A program made the translations under genes and the position numbers. 46,708 bases of DNA from CAYXZQ01 sp964469935 (GTDB taxonomy: Archaea; Nanobdellota; Nanobdellia; Woesearchaeales; DSVV01): the NCBI GenBank assembly GCA_964469935.1, contig CAYXZQ010000008.1, positions 1 through 46,708 on the forward strand, given 5' to 3'. Of this stretch, positions 15,718-24,329 are shown in pieces. Position 1 is the first letter of the stretch. Every line of letters starts with the position of its first letter. The notes under the pieces were generated by a model, which saw nothing but the letters and a program-made list of their open reading frames with translations, searched no databases and was not told where the DNA came from.

Positions 15718-16319
15718 CCGCCTGACAGCGCCCTTTCATACATCATGAAACTCATCAGGAGGTTGAACTTGCTTGTGTATTTCCAGAACTCGTACCTCTC
15801 TTTCGCTCCAGGGTCGACATTGTTATGACCGCCCTGCATGAGCGCGTTCATCTGCATCTTCCTCACGAGCTCTTTTCTCTCCCTGTAGCTTATGACCTCC
15901 TCGCCCCAGGAGAATTCCCTCTCCCTGGTCGTCTCAGCTGCGGAATAGAAATCGTATATAGAGTTTGCAGGCGTAGTGGACTTGAGATAATCCGCATGGA
16001 ACTGCCTGTATATCTCAGTGTGCCTGAAATAATCCTCCTCAGGTGAGGGCACGGGCTTTTGTTCTTTGACATCACCGTCTGTCCTGCCTTTGCTGACTTT
16101 CTTCTCAAGATCCTTTGAACCTTTCCTTGCAGGCTTCAATACCTCTATCAGTATCTGCTCGAGGATTGAAGGCTTCTTCTCTTCAGCCTTCTCCTCAAGC
16201 CTGCCGTCCTCAGCCTGCTGCCTTTGGGCCAAGCCCTTTGCAGACGGGAGCCTCGCTAGACTGTTAAGCTCAGCGACCATGAGGTCAAGAATCCCACCCT
16301 TTTTTATTTCAATTATCAC
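15714..16319 (-). CDS. Hypothetical protein, 201 aa
   Basis: I do not recognise this protein. The middle (about residues 35-95) is a low-complexity run rich in Lys and Glu, likely disordered or coiled. The C-terminal 100 residues look globular (YFRHTEIYRQFHADYL, KERYEFWKYTSKFNLLMSF). The frame begins at GTG 16319, and a TATA-like CTTTAAAAA in complement about 27 nt upstream supports it as a leaderless start. An ATG at 16280 is an alternative. It is not part of an obvious operon. Confidence 0.6.
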   Translation of the reverse strand: MIIEIKKGGILDLMVAELNSLARLPSAKGLAQRQQAEDGRLEEKAEEKKPSILEQILIEVLKPARKGSKDLEKKVSKGRTDGDVKEQKPVPSPEEDYFRHTEIYRQFHADYLKSTTPANSIYDFYSAAETTREREFSWGEEVISYRERKELVRKMQMNALMQGGHNNVDPGAKERYEFWKYTSKFNLLMSFMMYERALSGG

Positions 16320-16443
16320 GGAACACTGTAAAACATCATTGTTTTTAAAGATTTAGTTTGGGAATAAGACTGTGTTGCCCTGGGATTGCATTCCTGTTGC
16401 CCTTCAAAATATTTAAATAAACCTGCGCCTGCCCGTATCCATA

Positions 16444-17013
16444 ATGAGACTCAGCAGAGAAACAGAAGCCAAGCTTAAGGAAAAATCATTGAAGCTCATG
16501 GAAAAATCCCGGCCTGGCTGGAACATCCCGCACGTTCTCGCGTCAGTGCACTACATGAAGGAGCTGATAAAAAGGGAAGGCGGGGACGAGAGGATTCTTC
16601 TTCCCGCGATATACCTGCACGACATCGGCTATGCAGGGATTATCGAGTCAGAATACACTTTCGAAGCTGGCGAAGATGCAAAGCCCGACCACATGGTGAA
16701 GGGTGCTCTGATGGCCCGTGCTGTCCTTGAGAAAACCGGCGGATTTTCTGAAGACGAGACCTATGAGATATGCCGGCTCATAAGCATACACGACAATCTT
16801 GATGAGATAAAGGGCCGCAATGCGCAGCTCGTGTTCGAGGCAGACTGCCTGGCCCAGGTGGACAGGGACATGGTCAAGCCGAACTTTGACAAGGAGAATT
16901 ACATGAAGTTCATCGTCAACTTCAGGAAGAGAAGGGTCCCGCTCTTCAGGACAAAGACCGGGATATACCTGCTCGGGAAAGTCATGCCGAAGGCTGAGAA
17001 GTATTTTGATTAG
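16444..17013 (+). CDS. HD-domain phosphohydrolase
   Basis: The 189-residue protein has the HD-domain metal ligands in order: a histidine in NIPHVLAS near residue 30, the HD pair in AIYLHDIGYAG near 59-60, a further histidine in HMVKGALMAR or SIHDNLDE, and an aspartate in FEADCLAQVDRD near 130-140. HD enzymes hydrolyse phosphate esters, often of nucleotides. The substrate cannot be told from sequence. TATTTAAATA at 16409-16418 is about 30 nt before the ATG. It stands alone, convergent with the next gene, the ends overlapping by four bases. Confidence 0.8.
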   Translation: MRLSRETEAKLKEKSLKLMEKSRPGWNIPHVLASVHYMKELIKREGGDERILLPAIYLHDIGYAGIIESEYTFEAGEDAKPDHMVKGALMARAVLEKTGGFSEDETYEICRLISIHDNLDEIKGRNAQLVFEADCLAQVDRDMVKPNFDKENYMKFIVNFRKRRVPLFRTKTGIYLLGKVMPKAEKYFD

Positions 17014-17549
17014 TCCTGCGTGAATGGGATTTGAAAGATCATGCTCGGCTGGCCCATGGCATCCTCGAGGCCCCTCGCCTCTGCGATGTCAGCTGCCCAC
17101 CTGTCAACCAGCCCGTCATTGAGGTTCTCGCGATAGTTCATCCTTGTGTATCTGAGGCGGGCCCTGTCCCAGAGTCTCCTTGCAAACCTGTCCTCTTCAG
17201 CCTCTTTGCTCCTCTTCCTGAGAAAACCCGGCTGGAGCCTCTCCGGAATATCCAGGCTCAGGAGGTACAACAGAGGCGGATAGGCCAAAAGCACTGTCTT
17301 TTCCAGACGCATGCTGTCCATGTTGAGGTCCCATTGGAAATACCAATCCTCACCGTGGATATATTTTGATGCGAACATGTGGACCATGTTGTCGACTACT
17401 CTTACGGGCTTCAATGCCTGGTGATTTCGGAGCTCCCGTATAACCTCGTAGACATCAGGCCTCTCTTCTCTCAGCTGCCTGATGGTGCTTATCGGAAAGT
17501 CGTACACGTCAGAGAAATGATTGTTCCCGACGGTATCCAGGTATGCCAT
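17010..17549 (-). CDS. Hypothetical protein, 179 aa
   Basis: I do not recognise this protein. It is soluble, with helix-rich charged segments (STIRQLREERPDVYEVIRELRN, KRSKEAEEDRFARRLWDRARLRY split across helices) and a hydrophobic centre (LEKTVLLAYPPLLYLLSLDIPERL). There are no membrane spans, metal motifs or signal sequence. It lies 35 bases after the stop of the next leftward gene, another unknown, and the two may form an operon. The length and composition look like a real protein. Confidence 0.6.
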   Translation of the reverse strand: MAYLDTVGNNHFSDVYDFPISTIRQLREERPDVYEVIRELRNHQALKPVRVVDNMVHMFASKYIHGEDWYFQWDLNMDSMRLEKTVLLAYPPLLYLLSLDIPERLQPGFLRKRSKEAEEDRFARRLWDRARLRYTRMNYRENLNDGLVDRWAADIAEARGLEDAMGQPSMIFQIPFTQD

Positions 17550-17584
17550 GAGGACGGGTTTTGATGCAGAATATAATAATTTTC

Positions 17585-18025
17585 CTATTGCGGTAGTTCA
17601 GGGAGCCTGTAATCCGGGCTGAAATAAAGCTCCTCGAGCATGCCAACGATGACCTGCCTCTTCATGATGGTATATCCGTCCGTGTTCAGCATGCCTGTGA
17701 CCGCCTTCCTTGCCGTGTCGTACCTGTCCTGCTCATCCCTTGAGGGCATTTTTGATACGAGCTCCACAAGTGTCTTGCCGGCGTCGAAATCTTCATACTT
17801 TACACTGTATTTCCTCAACACCTGCGCGATGAAGAAGATCTCATCGCCGACAGTCTTCATGCTGCCTTTGGCCTCATGGAATATCGGGCAGTAATGATCG
17901 AAGAGCCATGTCCGCCGTCCGATCCTGGGCAGGTATTTCTTCTGGTCATCAATCTCATCAGGACCGATATCTCCGAAATAGTCGTCCAGGCTGTTCACTT
18001 CCATTTTCTGGTCTTCTTCTGCCAT
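17585..18025 (-). CDS. Hypothetical acidic protein, 146 aa
   Basis: The ATG at 18025 is preferred to an upstream in-frame start because GTTTATATATT in complement, a good TATA box, lies about 20 nt upstream and would fall inside the longer frame. The product starts with an acidic stretch (MAEEDQKMEVNSLDDYFGDIGPDEIDD is about the first 27 residues). It continues with a probable helical domain (FFIAQVLRKYSVKYEDF, LVELVSKMPSRDEQDRYDTARKA). I do not recognise it. The gene reading the same way 35 nt downstream is also unknown. Confidence 0.6.
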   Translation of the reverse strand: MAEEDQKMEVNSLDDYFGDIGPDEIDDQKKYLPRIGRRTWLFDHYCPIFHEAKGSMKTVGDEIFFIAQVLRKYSVKYEDFDAGKTLVELVSKMPSRDEQDRYDTARKAVTGMLNTDGYTIMKRQVIVGMLEELYFSPDYRLPELPQ

Positions 18026-18089
18026 CGTACCCAATCCGAATATATAAACCTTTATTTGAAGAATCAAAAAAATACAGAAAAAAGAAAAA

Positions 18090-19352
18090 TCACGTCCCTT
18101 CCTGCCAGGACTCGCTGTACTTCTTCTGCTCTGCCGTCATCTCGTCGAACTCGACGCCCATGGCGCTGAGCTGGAGCCTCGCTATCTCGTCATCCTTCTC
18201 AGGCGGGAGCACATAGACTTTCGGTGAAAGCTTCCCTATGTTCTTCACAAGGAACTCACATGCGAATGACTGGTTTATGAAAGACATCGCCATTATTGTG
18301 GACGGGTGCCCCTCTGCAGCTGCCAGGTTTATGAGCCTTGCCTCGCCGAGGATGAAGAGCCTCTTGCCGTCCAACGTGTATTCGTCCATGAAAGGCCTTA
18401 TCTTCCTTTCCTTCTCAGCAGCTTTTTTCAGGCCGTTGACATTGACCTCTGCGTCGAAATGCCCTGAGTTGCACATCATCGCCCCGTCCTTCATGAGCTT
18501 CATGTGGGCGACGTCGATTACGTTCTTGTTGCCTGTGACAGTGACGAATATGTCTCCTATCTCCGCTGCTTTCTTCATGGGCATGACCCTGAAGCCGTCC
18601 ATCGCCGCCTGCAATGCGCGGAACGCATCAACCTCTGTCACAATGACATTTGCATCCATGCCGAGAGCCCTCTTGGCAACGCCTTTTCCGCACTCGCCGT
18701 ATCCGCAGACCACGAATGCCTTGCCTGCAATGAGCACGTTGGTCGCGCGGAGTATGCCGTCAATCGTGCTCTGGCCAGTCCCCTTGACATTGTCCATCAA
18801 GTGCTTTGTCGCTGCCTCGTTCACAGCTACAATGGGATATTTCAGGGCCTTGTCCTTCTCCATGGCCCGAAGCCTTATGACACCTGTGGTCGTCTCCTCA
18901 GCACCGCCGATGATGTCCTTTATGAGGTGCGGATGCTTTGTATGAATCTCAGATACCAGGTCGCAGCCGTCGTCGATGGTTATCTGCGGCTTTTCCTTAA
19001 TGACATTAGTGAGATACCTGTAATAGTCCTCTTTTGTCTCGCCCTTGTATGCCCATACCTTGACGCCTTCTTCGGCAAGCGCCGCAGCGACATCGTCCTG
19101 GGTGCTGAGCGGGTTGCATCCTGTGATGGATACTTCCGCCCCTCCTGCGATGAGGGTCCTTACGAGAACTGCCGTCTCTTTCGTGACATGGAGCGCCATG
19201 CCGACGCGTACGCCTTTGAGCGGTTTTTCCTTTGCAAACCTCTCCCTGACTTCCAGCAGGGCTCCCATCTGCATCTCTGCCCATTCGATGTTCCTCTTCC
19301 CCTGCCCTGCAAGCTTCATGTCCTTCACTTCATAAGTTTCTCCCTTGTCCAT
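18090..19352 (-). CDS. ahcY: Adenosylhomocysteinase
   Basis: The 420-residue protein is a full-length archaeal-type S-adenosylhomocysteine hydrolase. Visible features are the substrate-binding start (MALHVTKETAVLVRTL, GAEVSITGCNPLSTQDD), DDGCDLVSEIH, the segment ETTTGVIRL, the NAD-binding loop FVVCGYGECGKGVA near residues 214-227, and SGHFDAEVN near 305. It splits S-adenosylhomocysteine to adenosine and homocysteine and so supports methylation. In some archaea the homologue acts on S-inosylhomocysteine; sequence alone does not decide this. AGGAGGT stands just before the ATG as a strong Shine-Dalgarno. The HAD gene upstream ends two bases before it, so the two are probably one operon. Confidence 0.93.
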   Translation of the reverse strand: MDKGETYEVKDMKLAGQGKRNIEWAEMQMGALLEVRERFAKEKPLKGVRVGMALHVTKETAVLVRTLIAGGAEVSITGCNPLSTQDDVAAALAEEGVKVWAYKGETKEDYYRYLTNVIKEKPQITIDDGCDLVSEIHTKHPHLIKDIIGGAEETTTGVIRLRAMEKDKALKYPIVAVNEAATKHLMDNVKGTGQSTIDGILRATNVLIAGKAFVVCGYGECGKGVAKRALGMDANVIVTEVDAFRALQAAMDGFRVMPMKKAAEIGDIFVTVTGNKNVIDVAHMKLMKDGAMMCNSGHFDAEVNVNGLKKAAEKERKIRPFMDEYTLDGKRLFILGEARLINLAAAEGHPSTIMAMSFINQSFACEFLVKNIGKLSPKVYVLPPEKDDEIARLQLSAMGVEFDEMTAEQKKYSESWQEGT

Positions 19353-19353
19353 A

Positions 19354-20016
19354 TTAACCTCCTGTCTGCGTAAAACTCAGTATCTTGAGCCTTTTCTTGA
19401 CTGCAAACCTCCTCATCTTCCTCTTGGGATTTACTGCCGATGGGTTCCCGACAGCGCTCAGCATGGCGATATCAGTATTATTGTCTGAGTACGCATAGCA
19501 ATCCCTGAGGTCTATGCCATTATCCCTGGCAAAATCCATCATATATAAGACTTTGTTCTTCCCGAAGCAGATGTCTTTGCTCCTGCCTGTTATGATGCCT
19601 TTTCTTATCTCAAGTGTAGATGCTATCAGCCTGTCGACCTTCACGTGCTCCCTTATCCTGGATATCATCAGGTCGAGGGAGTTGGTGACGATGACGACCA
19701 GATGCCCTTTTCTCCTGTGGCTTTCAATAAGCCTTACAGCATCCCTGTAGATCCTCCTGGATATACTCTTTTCGAAGAAACTGTCACAGAGCTTGCTGAC
19801 ATCCGACTCCTTCCTCCCCCTGAGGAAATCGTAGATATCCTCGAAGAACCTGTAGGGATCGCTCCTGCCCACGAAGTAGAGCAGGTAGCGGTAGAGTATC
19901 CTGAATGCGGCCAGGAACGAGACCTCTCCTGACAGGAACAGGTGGACTGTGGTCCTCATCCCGCTGTTGCCCTTGAGGATGGTGTCGTCAAGGTCGAAGA
20001 ATGCAGCCCTTTTCAT
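19354..20016 (-). CDS. HAD-superfamily IB hydrolase (SerB-like)
   Basis: The ATG at 20016 opens directly on HAD motif I, MKRAAFFDLDDTIL. Motif II is VIVTNSLDL near residue 115, and motif IV is YSDNNTDIAML near 185-195. The cap region is helical, as in HAD-IB enzymes such as phosphoserine phosphatase and acyl-phosphate transferases. The YSDN form, in place of GDSxND, is common in bacterial HAD-IB proteins of unknown substrate. AAATATTTAAAT in complement lies about 26 nt upstream, so the mRNA is probably leaderless. Its promoter backs onto that of rsmI. ahcY follows after one base. Confidence 0.8.
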   Translation of the reverse strand: MKRAAFFDLDDTILKGNSGMRTTVHLFLSGEVSFLAAFRILYRYLLYFVGRSDPYRFFEDIYDFLRGRKESDVSKLCDSFFEKSISRRIYRDAVRLIESHRRKGHLVVIVTNSLDLMISRIREHVKVDRLIASTLEIRKGIITGRSKDICFGKNKVLYMMDFARDNGIDLRDCYAYSDNNTDIAMLSAVGNPSAVNPKRKMRRFAVKKRLKILSFTQTGG

Positions 20017-20092
20017 GGGAAAATGAAGTAGGGGAGGATTTAAATATTTTGTGCACGGAATGTTTATTAAACAGGAGCGATTTCCCGCAATC

Positions 20093-20743
20093 ATGCTCTA
20101 TATCGTATCCACACCCATCGGCAACCTGAAGGATATAACCCTCCGGGCGCTTGACATATTGAAAGAGGTAGACGTCATCGCAGCCGAGGACACGAGAAGG
20201 ACAGGCATCCTTCTCAAGCATCACAGCATAAAGAACAGGATGCTCTCCTACAATGACCACAACAGGTCAAGAAGGATACCTGAACTGTTGAGCATGCTCA
20301 GGGACGGCAAGGATGTCGCGCTTGTCTCGGATTCTGGCACTCCCGGCATATCCGACCCTGGCTACAGGCTGATAAAAGCGGCGATAGAGAATAGCTTCCC
20401 TGTTTCGCCCATACCAGGGCCGACTGCCTTGATATCCGCGCTTGTGTCATCAGGGCTTCCCACTGATTCGTACGAATTCCATGGGTTCCTTCCGAAAAAG
20501 CAGAAGAGAAAAGAGGAGCTCTTAAAAAATATAAAGAAGACAGCGATATTCTACGAGAGCCCGCACAGGATTGAGAAGACCCTGCAGCTGATGCAGAAGG
20601 CAATGCCAGAAGCGAGGGTCTGCCTTGCAAGGGAGTTGACAAAAAAGTTCGAGGAGTTCATCCGGGGGACTCCTGAAGAGATAATCGGGAAGATAGGCAA
20701 AAAGAAGCTGAAAGGAGAAATCGTCCTTGTCGTCTATGGATAG
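20093..20743 (+). CDS. rsmI: 16S rRNA 2'-O-ribose C1402 methyltransferase, RsmI type
   Basis: The start is MLYIVSTPIGNLKDITLRAL, the hallmark of RsmI, followed by VIAAEDTRRTG, LLKHHSI and YNDHN, then ALVSDSGTPGISDPG and IPGPTALISAL, FYESPHRIEKTL, and ELTKKFEEF. The 216 residues are shorter than E. coli RsmI because the C-terminal extension is missing. RsmI uses SAM to methylate C1402 in the bacterial decoding centre. The family is mainly bacterial, so transfer into this archaeon is likely. TATA-like GTTTATTAAA about 26 nt upstream marks ATG 20093 as the start, not the longer frame from 20051. Confidence 0.85.
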   Translation: MLYIVSTPIGNLKDITLRALDILKEVDVIAAEDTRRTGILLKHHSIKNRMLSYNDHNRSRRIPELLSMLRDGKDVALVSDSGTPGISDPGYRLIKAAIENSFPVSPIPGPTALISALVSSGLPTDSYEFHGFLPKKQKRKEELLKNIKKTAIFYESPHRIEKTLQLMQKAMPEARVCLARELTKKFEEFIRGTPEEIIGKIGKKKLKGEIVLVVYG

Positions 20744-21660
20744 AGATATACCCTTTCCGTGCTAATGACGTCAGGCGTGACGAACTGCGTCAGGGTCGCG
20801 GTGCCTATCTTTGGGATGAAGTTGAGCCTGACCTGCTCATCCTCTTGTATCTCGCCCGGAGACTCGAAGCAGAGCCTGATGATGTCGCCCCTCTGAAGGT
20901 TGCCGTCGACCCAGTTGGTCCCTTTCTGCTCATAGACGACTGTGAAGTATCCTTCGCCGAGCTTGTACGGCGTCACGATGACTGACACATTATCATCAAT
21001 CGTATCGTTTGTCGCTGTCGAACCAGACACAGTAAGGTAAGCGAACGTATCAGTCCCGTTAGTGACAGTGCCTGAGTAAGGGACGCTGACCGGTGCAGTC
21101 GAAGCGTCAGATATGTCCTGTCCGCTGCTGAGGCTGAAATTACCTGCTGACGAGAGCACGAAGGTGTATGTCAGGCTGGTTGTATTGGATAGATACAGAT
21201 AATCATCAGTTCCGTCGTCATCGAGGTCCTCTGCCAGCGTGTACATGTCCACAGTCGAGTTCAGGAGGCTGACCTGCTCCTCGTTCCATGTGTTGAAGCC
21301 GTTGACATTGTTCTTCTCGCAGATGCCGTTAGTCCCCTTGTATTTGAGGGTGGATGTCTGGTCCTTGGTGTTGAAAGTGAATATGACCTGGTCAATCTTG
21401 ATCGGGTCCGAGCCGGGAGAAAGCTTCATTATCTGCTGGAAATCTGTTAGGTTGCCATTCCTGCCGTCGGTTGCGCTGACCTCGATTACACGTGCATTAG
21501 TGGATATCTGGCTCTTTGCCTGCTGGCCTGTCGATAGGCTCTTCTCCTGGAGCGAGCCCGCAGTCTGGAGCAGAACACCAGCTGCTACTGCAGCTACCAG
21601 AAGCATAGCGATGAATACGATTAGGGTCCCGACGCCCATCTCTCCTTTTTTGTCCCGCAT
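20734..21660 (-). CDS. Archaellin (archaeal flagellin)
   Basis: The N-terminus has a class III signal peptide, KKGEMGVGTLIVFIAMLLVA, with cleavage expected after the glycine. It is followed by the conserved archaellin core helix (AAGVLLQTAGSLQEKSLSTG). The next 250 residues form the beta-rich outer domain with at least seven N-x-S/T sequons, which suggests N-glycosylation. FlaK/PibD-type peptidase would process it before assembly of the archaellum. No other archaellum gene is in the window. Its end overlaps the rsmI end by ten bases. A near-symmetric repeat at 21678-21700 lies in its promoter. Confidence 0.85.
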   Translation of the reverse strand: MRDKKGEMGVGTLIVFIAMLLVAAVAAGVLLQTAGSLQEKSLSTGQQAKSQISTNARVIEVSATDGRNGNLTDFQQIMKLSPGSDPIKIDQVIFTFNTKDQTSTLKYKGTNGICEKNNVNGFNTWNEEQVSLLNSTVDMYTLAEDLDDDGTDDYLYLSNTTSLTYTFVLSSAGNFSLSSGQDISDASTAPVSVPYSGTVTNGTDTFAYLTVSGSTATNDTIDDNVSVIVTPYKLGEGYFTVVYEQKGTNWVDGNLQRGDIIRLCFESPGEIQEDEQVRLNFIPKIGTATLTQFVTPDVISTERVYLYP

Positions 21661-21677
21661 TTTAAAATAGATATATT

Positions 21678-21700
21678 GGTATACATATTCATGTAATACC
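21678..21700. promoter_or_regulatory. Inverted repeat upstream of archaellin
   Basis: GGTATACAT (21678-21686) and ATGTAATACC (21691-21700) form arms with one unpaired base around ATTC. In the leftward direction this overlaps a TATA-like ATGTATA about 26 nt before the archaellin start; another TATA (GTTTAAATA) lies at about 21705-21713. It could be an operator, but no cognate regulator can be named. Confidence 0.35.
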
Positions 21701-21784
21701 TGGTATTTAAACTTTTCTATAATATATCATATATTTAGGGCTTCTTTTGAAAATATTTAAAAGCATCACGGACTTTTTTATCTC

Positions 21785-23032
21785 ATGATGGAAATCGAAA
21801 AAAATATCCTTGCAAAGTCAAGACCGTCAAGAGAGGAGCTGAAGACGATTAGGGCTGAGACAGACAGGTTCCTCTCAAGGCTCTCACGCAGCCTGCAGAA
21901 GAACAGGATAGATGCTAAACCTGTCCTTGGAGGGAGCAGCGCAAAAGGAACTATCATTAAAGATGATTTCGACTGCGATATCTTCGTTAGGTTCAGCCTG
22001 ACTTACAGGGGAAAGGACATATCCGGGATGCTAGAAAACGCGCTCAGCGACTTCAACGGGGTCGAGCGCGTGCACGGCTCAAGAGATTATTTCAACATCT
22101 CAGAGAACAGCATCACCTTCGAGATCGTCCCTGTCCTGAATATAATGAGGCCCGGGGAGGCAGAGAATGTCACTGATATGAGCCCCCTGCACGTGGACTG
22201 GATAATGAAAAGGCTGGAAAAGAACCCGCGCCTCGCAGGCGAGATAATACTTGCCAAGCTATTCTGCAAGGCCCAGGGGGTGTACGGAGCCGAAAGCTAT
22301 ATCAGCGGCCTTTCCGGGCACGTGCTCGACATATTGGTATCTTACTACGGCTCGTTCGACAAGCTGCTCGAGAATGCGGCTTCATGGCAGAAGTACAAGG
22401 TCATCGACATCGAGGGCTACGGCTCAGAGAGCAGCCTGAACAGGTCGAAGATATCCCCGCTGATAGTCATAGATCCCGTGGACCGGCGCAGGAACGCAGC
22501 TGCAGCGCTCTCCATCGAGAAGTTTGAGAGATTCAGGAAAGCGGCAAGGGAATACCTGAAGAATCCTTCGGCAGGATTTTTCCAGAGAATGAGGGTCACA
22601 GAGGAAGGGCTGAAGACATCTGCAGGAAATGACAGGCTGATAATGCTCAGGGCGCAACCTGAACGTGCAAAGACAGACGTCGCAGGAGGAAAGCTGTTGA
22701 AGGTACATAAGCATATCCTCAGGCAGCTTGAACAAAATGATTTCATGGTCCGTGATGCGGGCTGGGACTGGGACAGCAAGGGCCCCGCCCTGTTATGGTA
22801 CATCCTCGACAAGAAGCCCCTTGCACCGGAAAAGCTCCACACAGGCCCGCCACTCACCGAGAAGGATTCTGTTGAGGCTTTCAGAAAAAAGCACAAGGGG
22901 TATTTTGATAAGGGCGGACGACTGCATGTGATGCTGAAGAGGCGGTTCCTGAGGCCGGAAGAGCTCGTGAAGGAGCTTCTCAGCCAGGACTTCATAAGAG
23001 AGAGGGTTCAAAGCATCGATTTCCAAGAATAG
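21785..23032 (+). CDS. cca: Archaeal CCA-adding enzyme (class I tRNA nucleotidyltransferase)
   Basis: The 415-residue protein shows the class I nucleotidyltransferase active site, LGGSSAKGT followed by DDFDCDIFVRF (about residues 48-70), with the two catalytic aspartates in D-C-D. The third carboxylate lies in ITFEIVPVLNI near 115. The tail matches archaeal CCA enzymes in length. The enzyme adds or repairs the 3' CCA of tRNAs; the tRNA at 40154 does not encode CCA, so it is needed. AAATATTTAAAAG about 26 nt upstream places the start at ATG 21785. Confidence 0.9.
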   Translation: MMEIEKNILAKSRPSREELKTIRAETDRFLSRLSRSLQKNRIDAKPVLGGSSAKGTIIKDDFDCDIFVRFSLTYRGKDISGMLENALSDFNGVERVHGSRDYFNISENSITFEIVPVLNIMRPGEAENVTDMSPLHVDWIMKRLEKNPRLAGEIILAKLFCKAQGVYGAESYISGLSGHVLDILVSYYGSFDKLLENAASWQKYKVIDIEGYGSESSLNRSKISPLIVIDPVDRRRNAAAALSIEKFERFRKAAREYLKNPSAGFFQRMRVTEEGLKTSAGNDRLIMLRAQPERAKTDVAGGKLLKVHKHILRQLEQNDFMVRDAGWDWDSKGPALLWYILDKKPLAPEKLHTGPPLTEKDSVEAFRKKHKGYFDKGGRLHVMLKRRFLRPEELVKELLSQDFIRERVQSIDFQE

Positions 23033-23103
23033 TTGCTCCGACAAGTCCCGGCTTTTCCTATAGTCTGAAATCATGTGTGATTATCTTCGAGCTCAACTCA
23101 CTT

Positions 23104-23128
23104 CAATGATTTCCAATTGAAATCATTG
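23104..23128. repeat. Perfect inverted repeat, possible hairpin
   Basis: CAATGATTTC (23104-23113) and GAAATCATTG (23119-23128) are perfect 10-bp arms around CAATT. It lies in the 246-bp gap between cca and the next gene, 72 nt after the cca stop and 151 nt before the next start. There is no T-run after it on the + strand, so it is not a typical terminator. It may be a protein-binding site or an mRNA-end hairpin. The rest of this gap shows nothing but a TATA box at about 23246-23256. Confidence 0.55.
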
Positions 23129-23278
23129 TAGAAAAACAGTTTTTGGCCGGGTCCTGGACATCCTTTTTAGGCTCCGTTCACAATATTGACCCCGACGATG
23201 ATAAACTCACAATAGGTGGTTTCTGATTTCATCTCCAAATCCAAACATTTAAAAGAACCGTTGAGCACCGTCTGGCCA

Positions 23279-23758
23279 ATGGTCGGCAATATCCTGCAAT
23301 TGGCTCTTCTAACATTCGTGCCTCTACTGGAACTTAGGGCAAGCATCCCTTACGGCATCCTGGTATTGAAGGAGAACTGGATGATCGTCTATATCGTGTG
23401 CATCCTCTCAAACATAATCCTTGGGCTTCTCGTCTACTTTGTCATAGATTACGTGATCAGGTTCGCGACAAGATTCCCTGCGCTTGATAGGCTTTACAGG
23501 TATTATCTCGTCCGGACCCAGAAGAGCATTGAGAAATACGTCGACAGGTACGGTGAGCTCGGCGTCGCCGTCTTCATAGGCATCCCCCTGCCCATGTCAG
23601 GTGTCTACTCGGGATCGCTTGCCGCATATATAATAGGCCTTAAATACAAAAAATTTATATTGGCTGACATCATAGGCGTGCTCATAGCCGGGACCATCGT
23701 GACTATAGTGGTCCTGAGCGGGAGCAGTGCCCTTGGGCTGTTCATCAAGAGAATATGA
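23279..23758 (+). CDS. Small multidrug export family membrane protein (COG2426)
   Basis: The start at ATG 23279 follows ACATTTAAAAG by about 28 nt; a longer frame from GTG 23216 is rejected. The 159-residue protein has the family's opening LLTFVPLLELRASIPYGI, several membrane helices, a central soluble loop (DRLYRYYLVRTQKSIEKYVDRYGELG), and IGIPLPMSGVYSGSLAAYI, a likely re-entrant loop. The Pfam name reflects an early drug-export annotation, and the true substrate is unknown. It overlaps the PAP2 gene by ATGA and precedes a polyprenol kinase, so transport of a polyprenyl phosphate is a possible role (inference). Confidence 0.8.
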   Translation: MVGNILQLALLTFVPLLELRASIPYGILVLKENWMIVYIVCILSNIILGLLVYFVIDYVIRFATRFPALDRLYRYYLVRTQKSIEKYVDRYGELGVAVFIGIPLPMSGVYSGSLAAYIIGLKYKKFILADIIGVLIAGTIVTIVVLSGSSALGLFIKRI

Positions 23759-24327
23759 GACTCACAATCGAGCAGAAGAAGACCGCGGCAATCATCATAA
23801 TCGGCTTTCTCCTCCTCCTCGTAAGCTTCCCGCTTGACAGCATGGCGCTCAGCTTCTTCCAGGGGATGACCAACCCCGTTCTAGACTACATCTTCGGATG
23901 GGTGAGCTATGTCCTGTCCCTGGTGATAATACTTCTTGTCATGACGTCGCTTTTCATGTGGGAGGAGAACAAGAAAGACTGGATATTGCCTCTGTGGTTC
24001 TCATGCCTGTTCACACTTGTAGTGGTCTATGTTATCAAGTTCATAGTCGCCAGGGAAAGGCCCCATGAAGTGATTTACCTCTTCGGCTGGAAAGACTACT
24101 CGTTCCCTAGCGCACATGCAGGATTCTCGTTTGCGGCCGTGCCCATACTCGACCGGGAGTACCCGATGCTGAAATGGTTCTGGATCATCTTTGCCGTTTT
24201 CGTGGTCTTGAGCAGGCTGTATCTTCAGGTGCACTACCTGAGCGACGTCATCGCAGGGGTGCTCATCGGATACTGCATCGGAAAAGGCGTTATCTATCTC
24301 AAGACAAAATACAGCATATTCGGCTGA
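23755..24327 (+). CDS. PAP2-family membrane phosphatase
   Basis: The 190-residue protein has about five membrane helices and the three acid-phosphatase motifs: KFIVARERP near residues 96-104, SFPSAHAGFS near 118-127, and SRLYLQVHYLSDVIAG near 153-168 with the catalytic histidine. Members remove phosphate from lipids such as undecaprenyl or dolichyl diphosphate. The start overlaps the stop of the previous gene (ATGA), and the polyprenol kinase gene follows after two bases, so the three form a tight operon. Dolichyl diphosphate recycling is the most consistent role. Confidence 0.88.
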   Translation: MRLTIEQKKTAAIIIIGFLLLLVSFPLDSMALSFFQGMTNPVLDYIFGWVSYVLSLVIILLVMTSLFMWEENKKDWILPLWFSCLFTLVVVYVIKFIVARERPHEVIYLFGWKDYSFPSAHAGFSFAAVPILDREYPMLKWFWIIFAVFVVLSRLYLQVHYLSDVIAGVLIGYCIGKGVIYLKTKYSIFG

Positions 24328-24329
24328 AA

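Noticed and set aside
24174..24329. Upstream extension of the polyprenol kinase
   Set aside because: It overlaps the PAP2 gene in another frame, and the kinase motif RKxxH lies at the N-terminus from ATG 24330.
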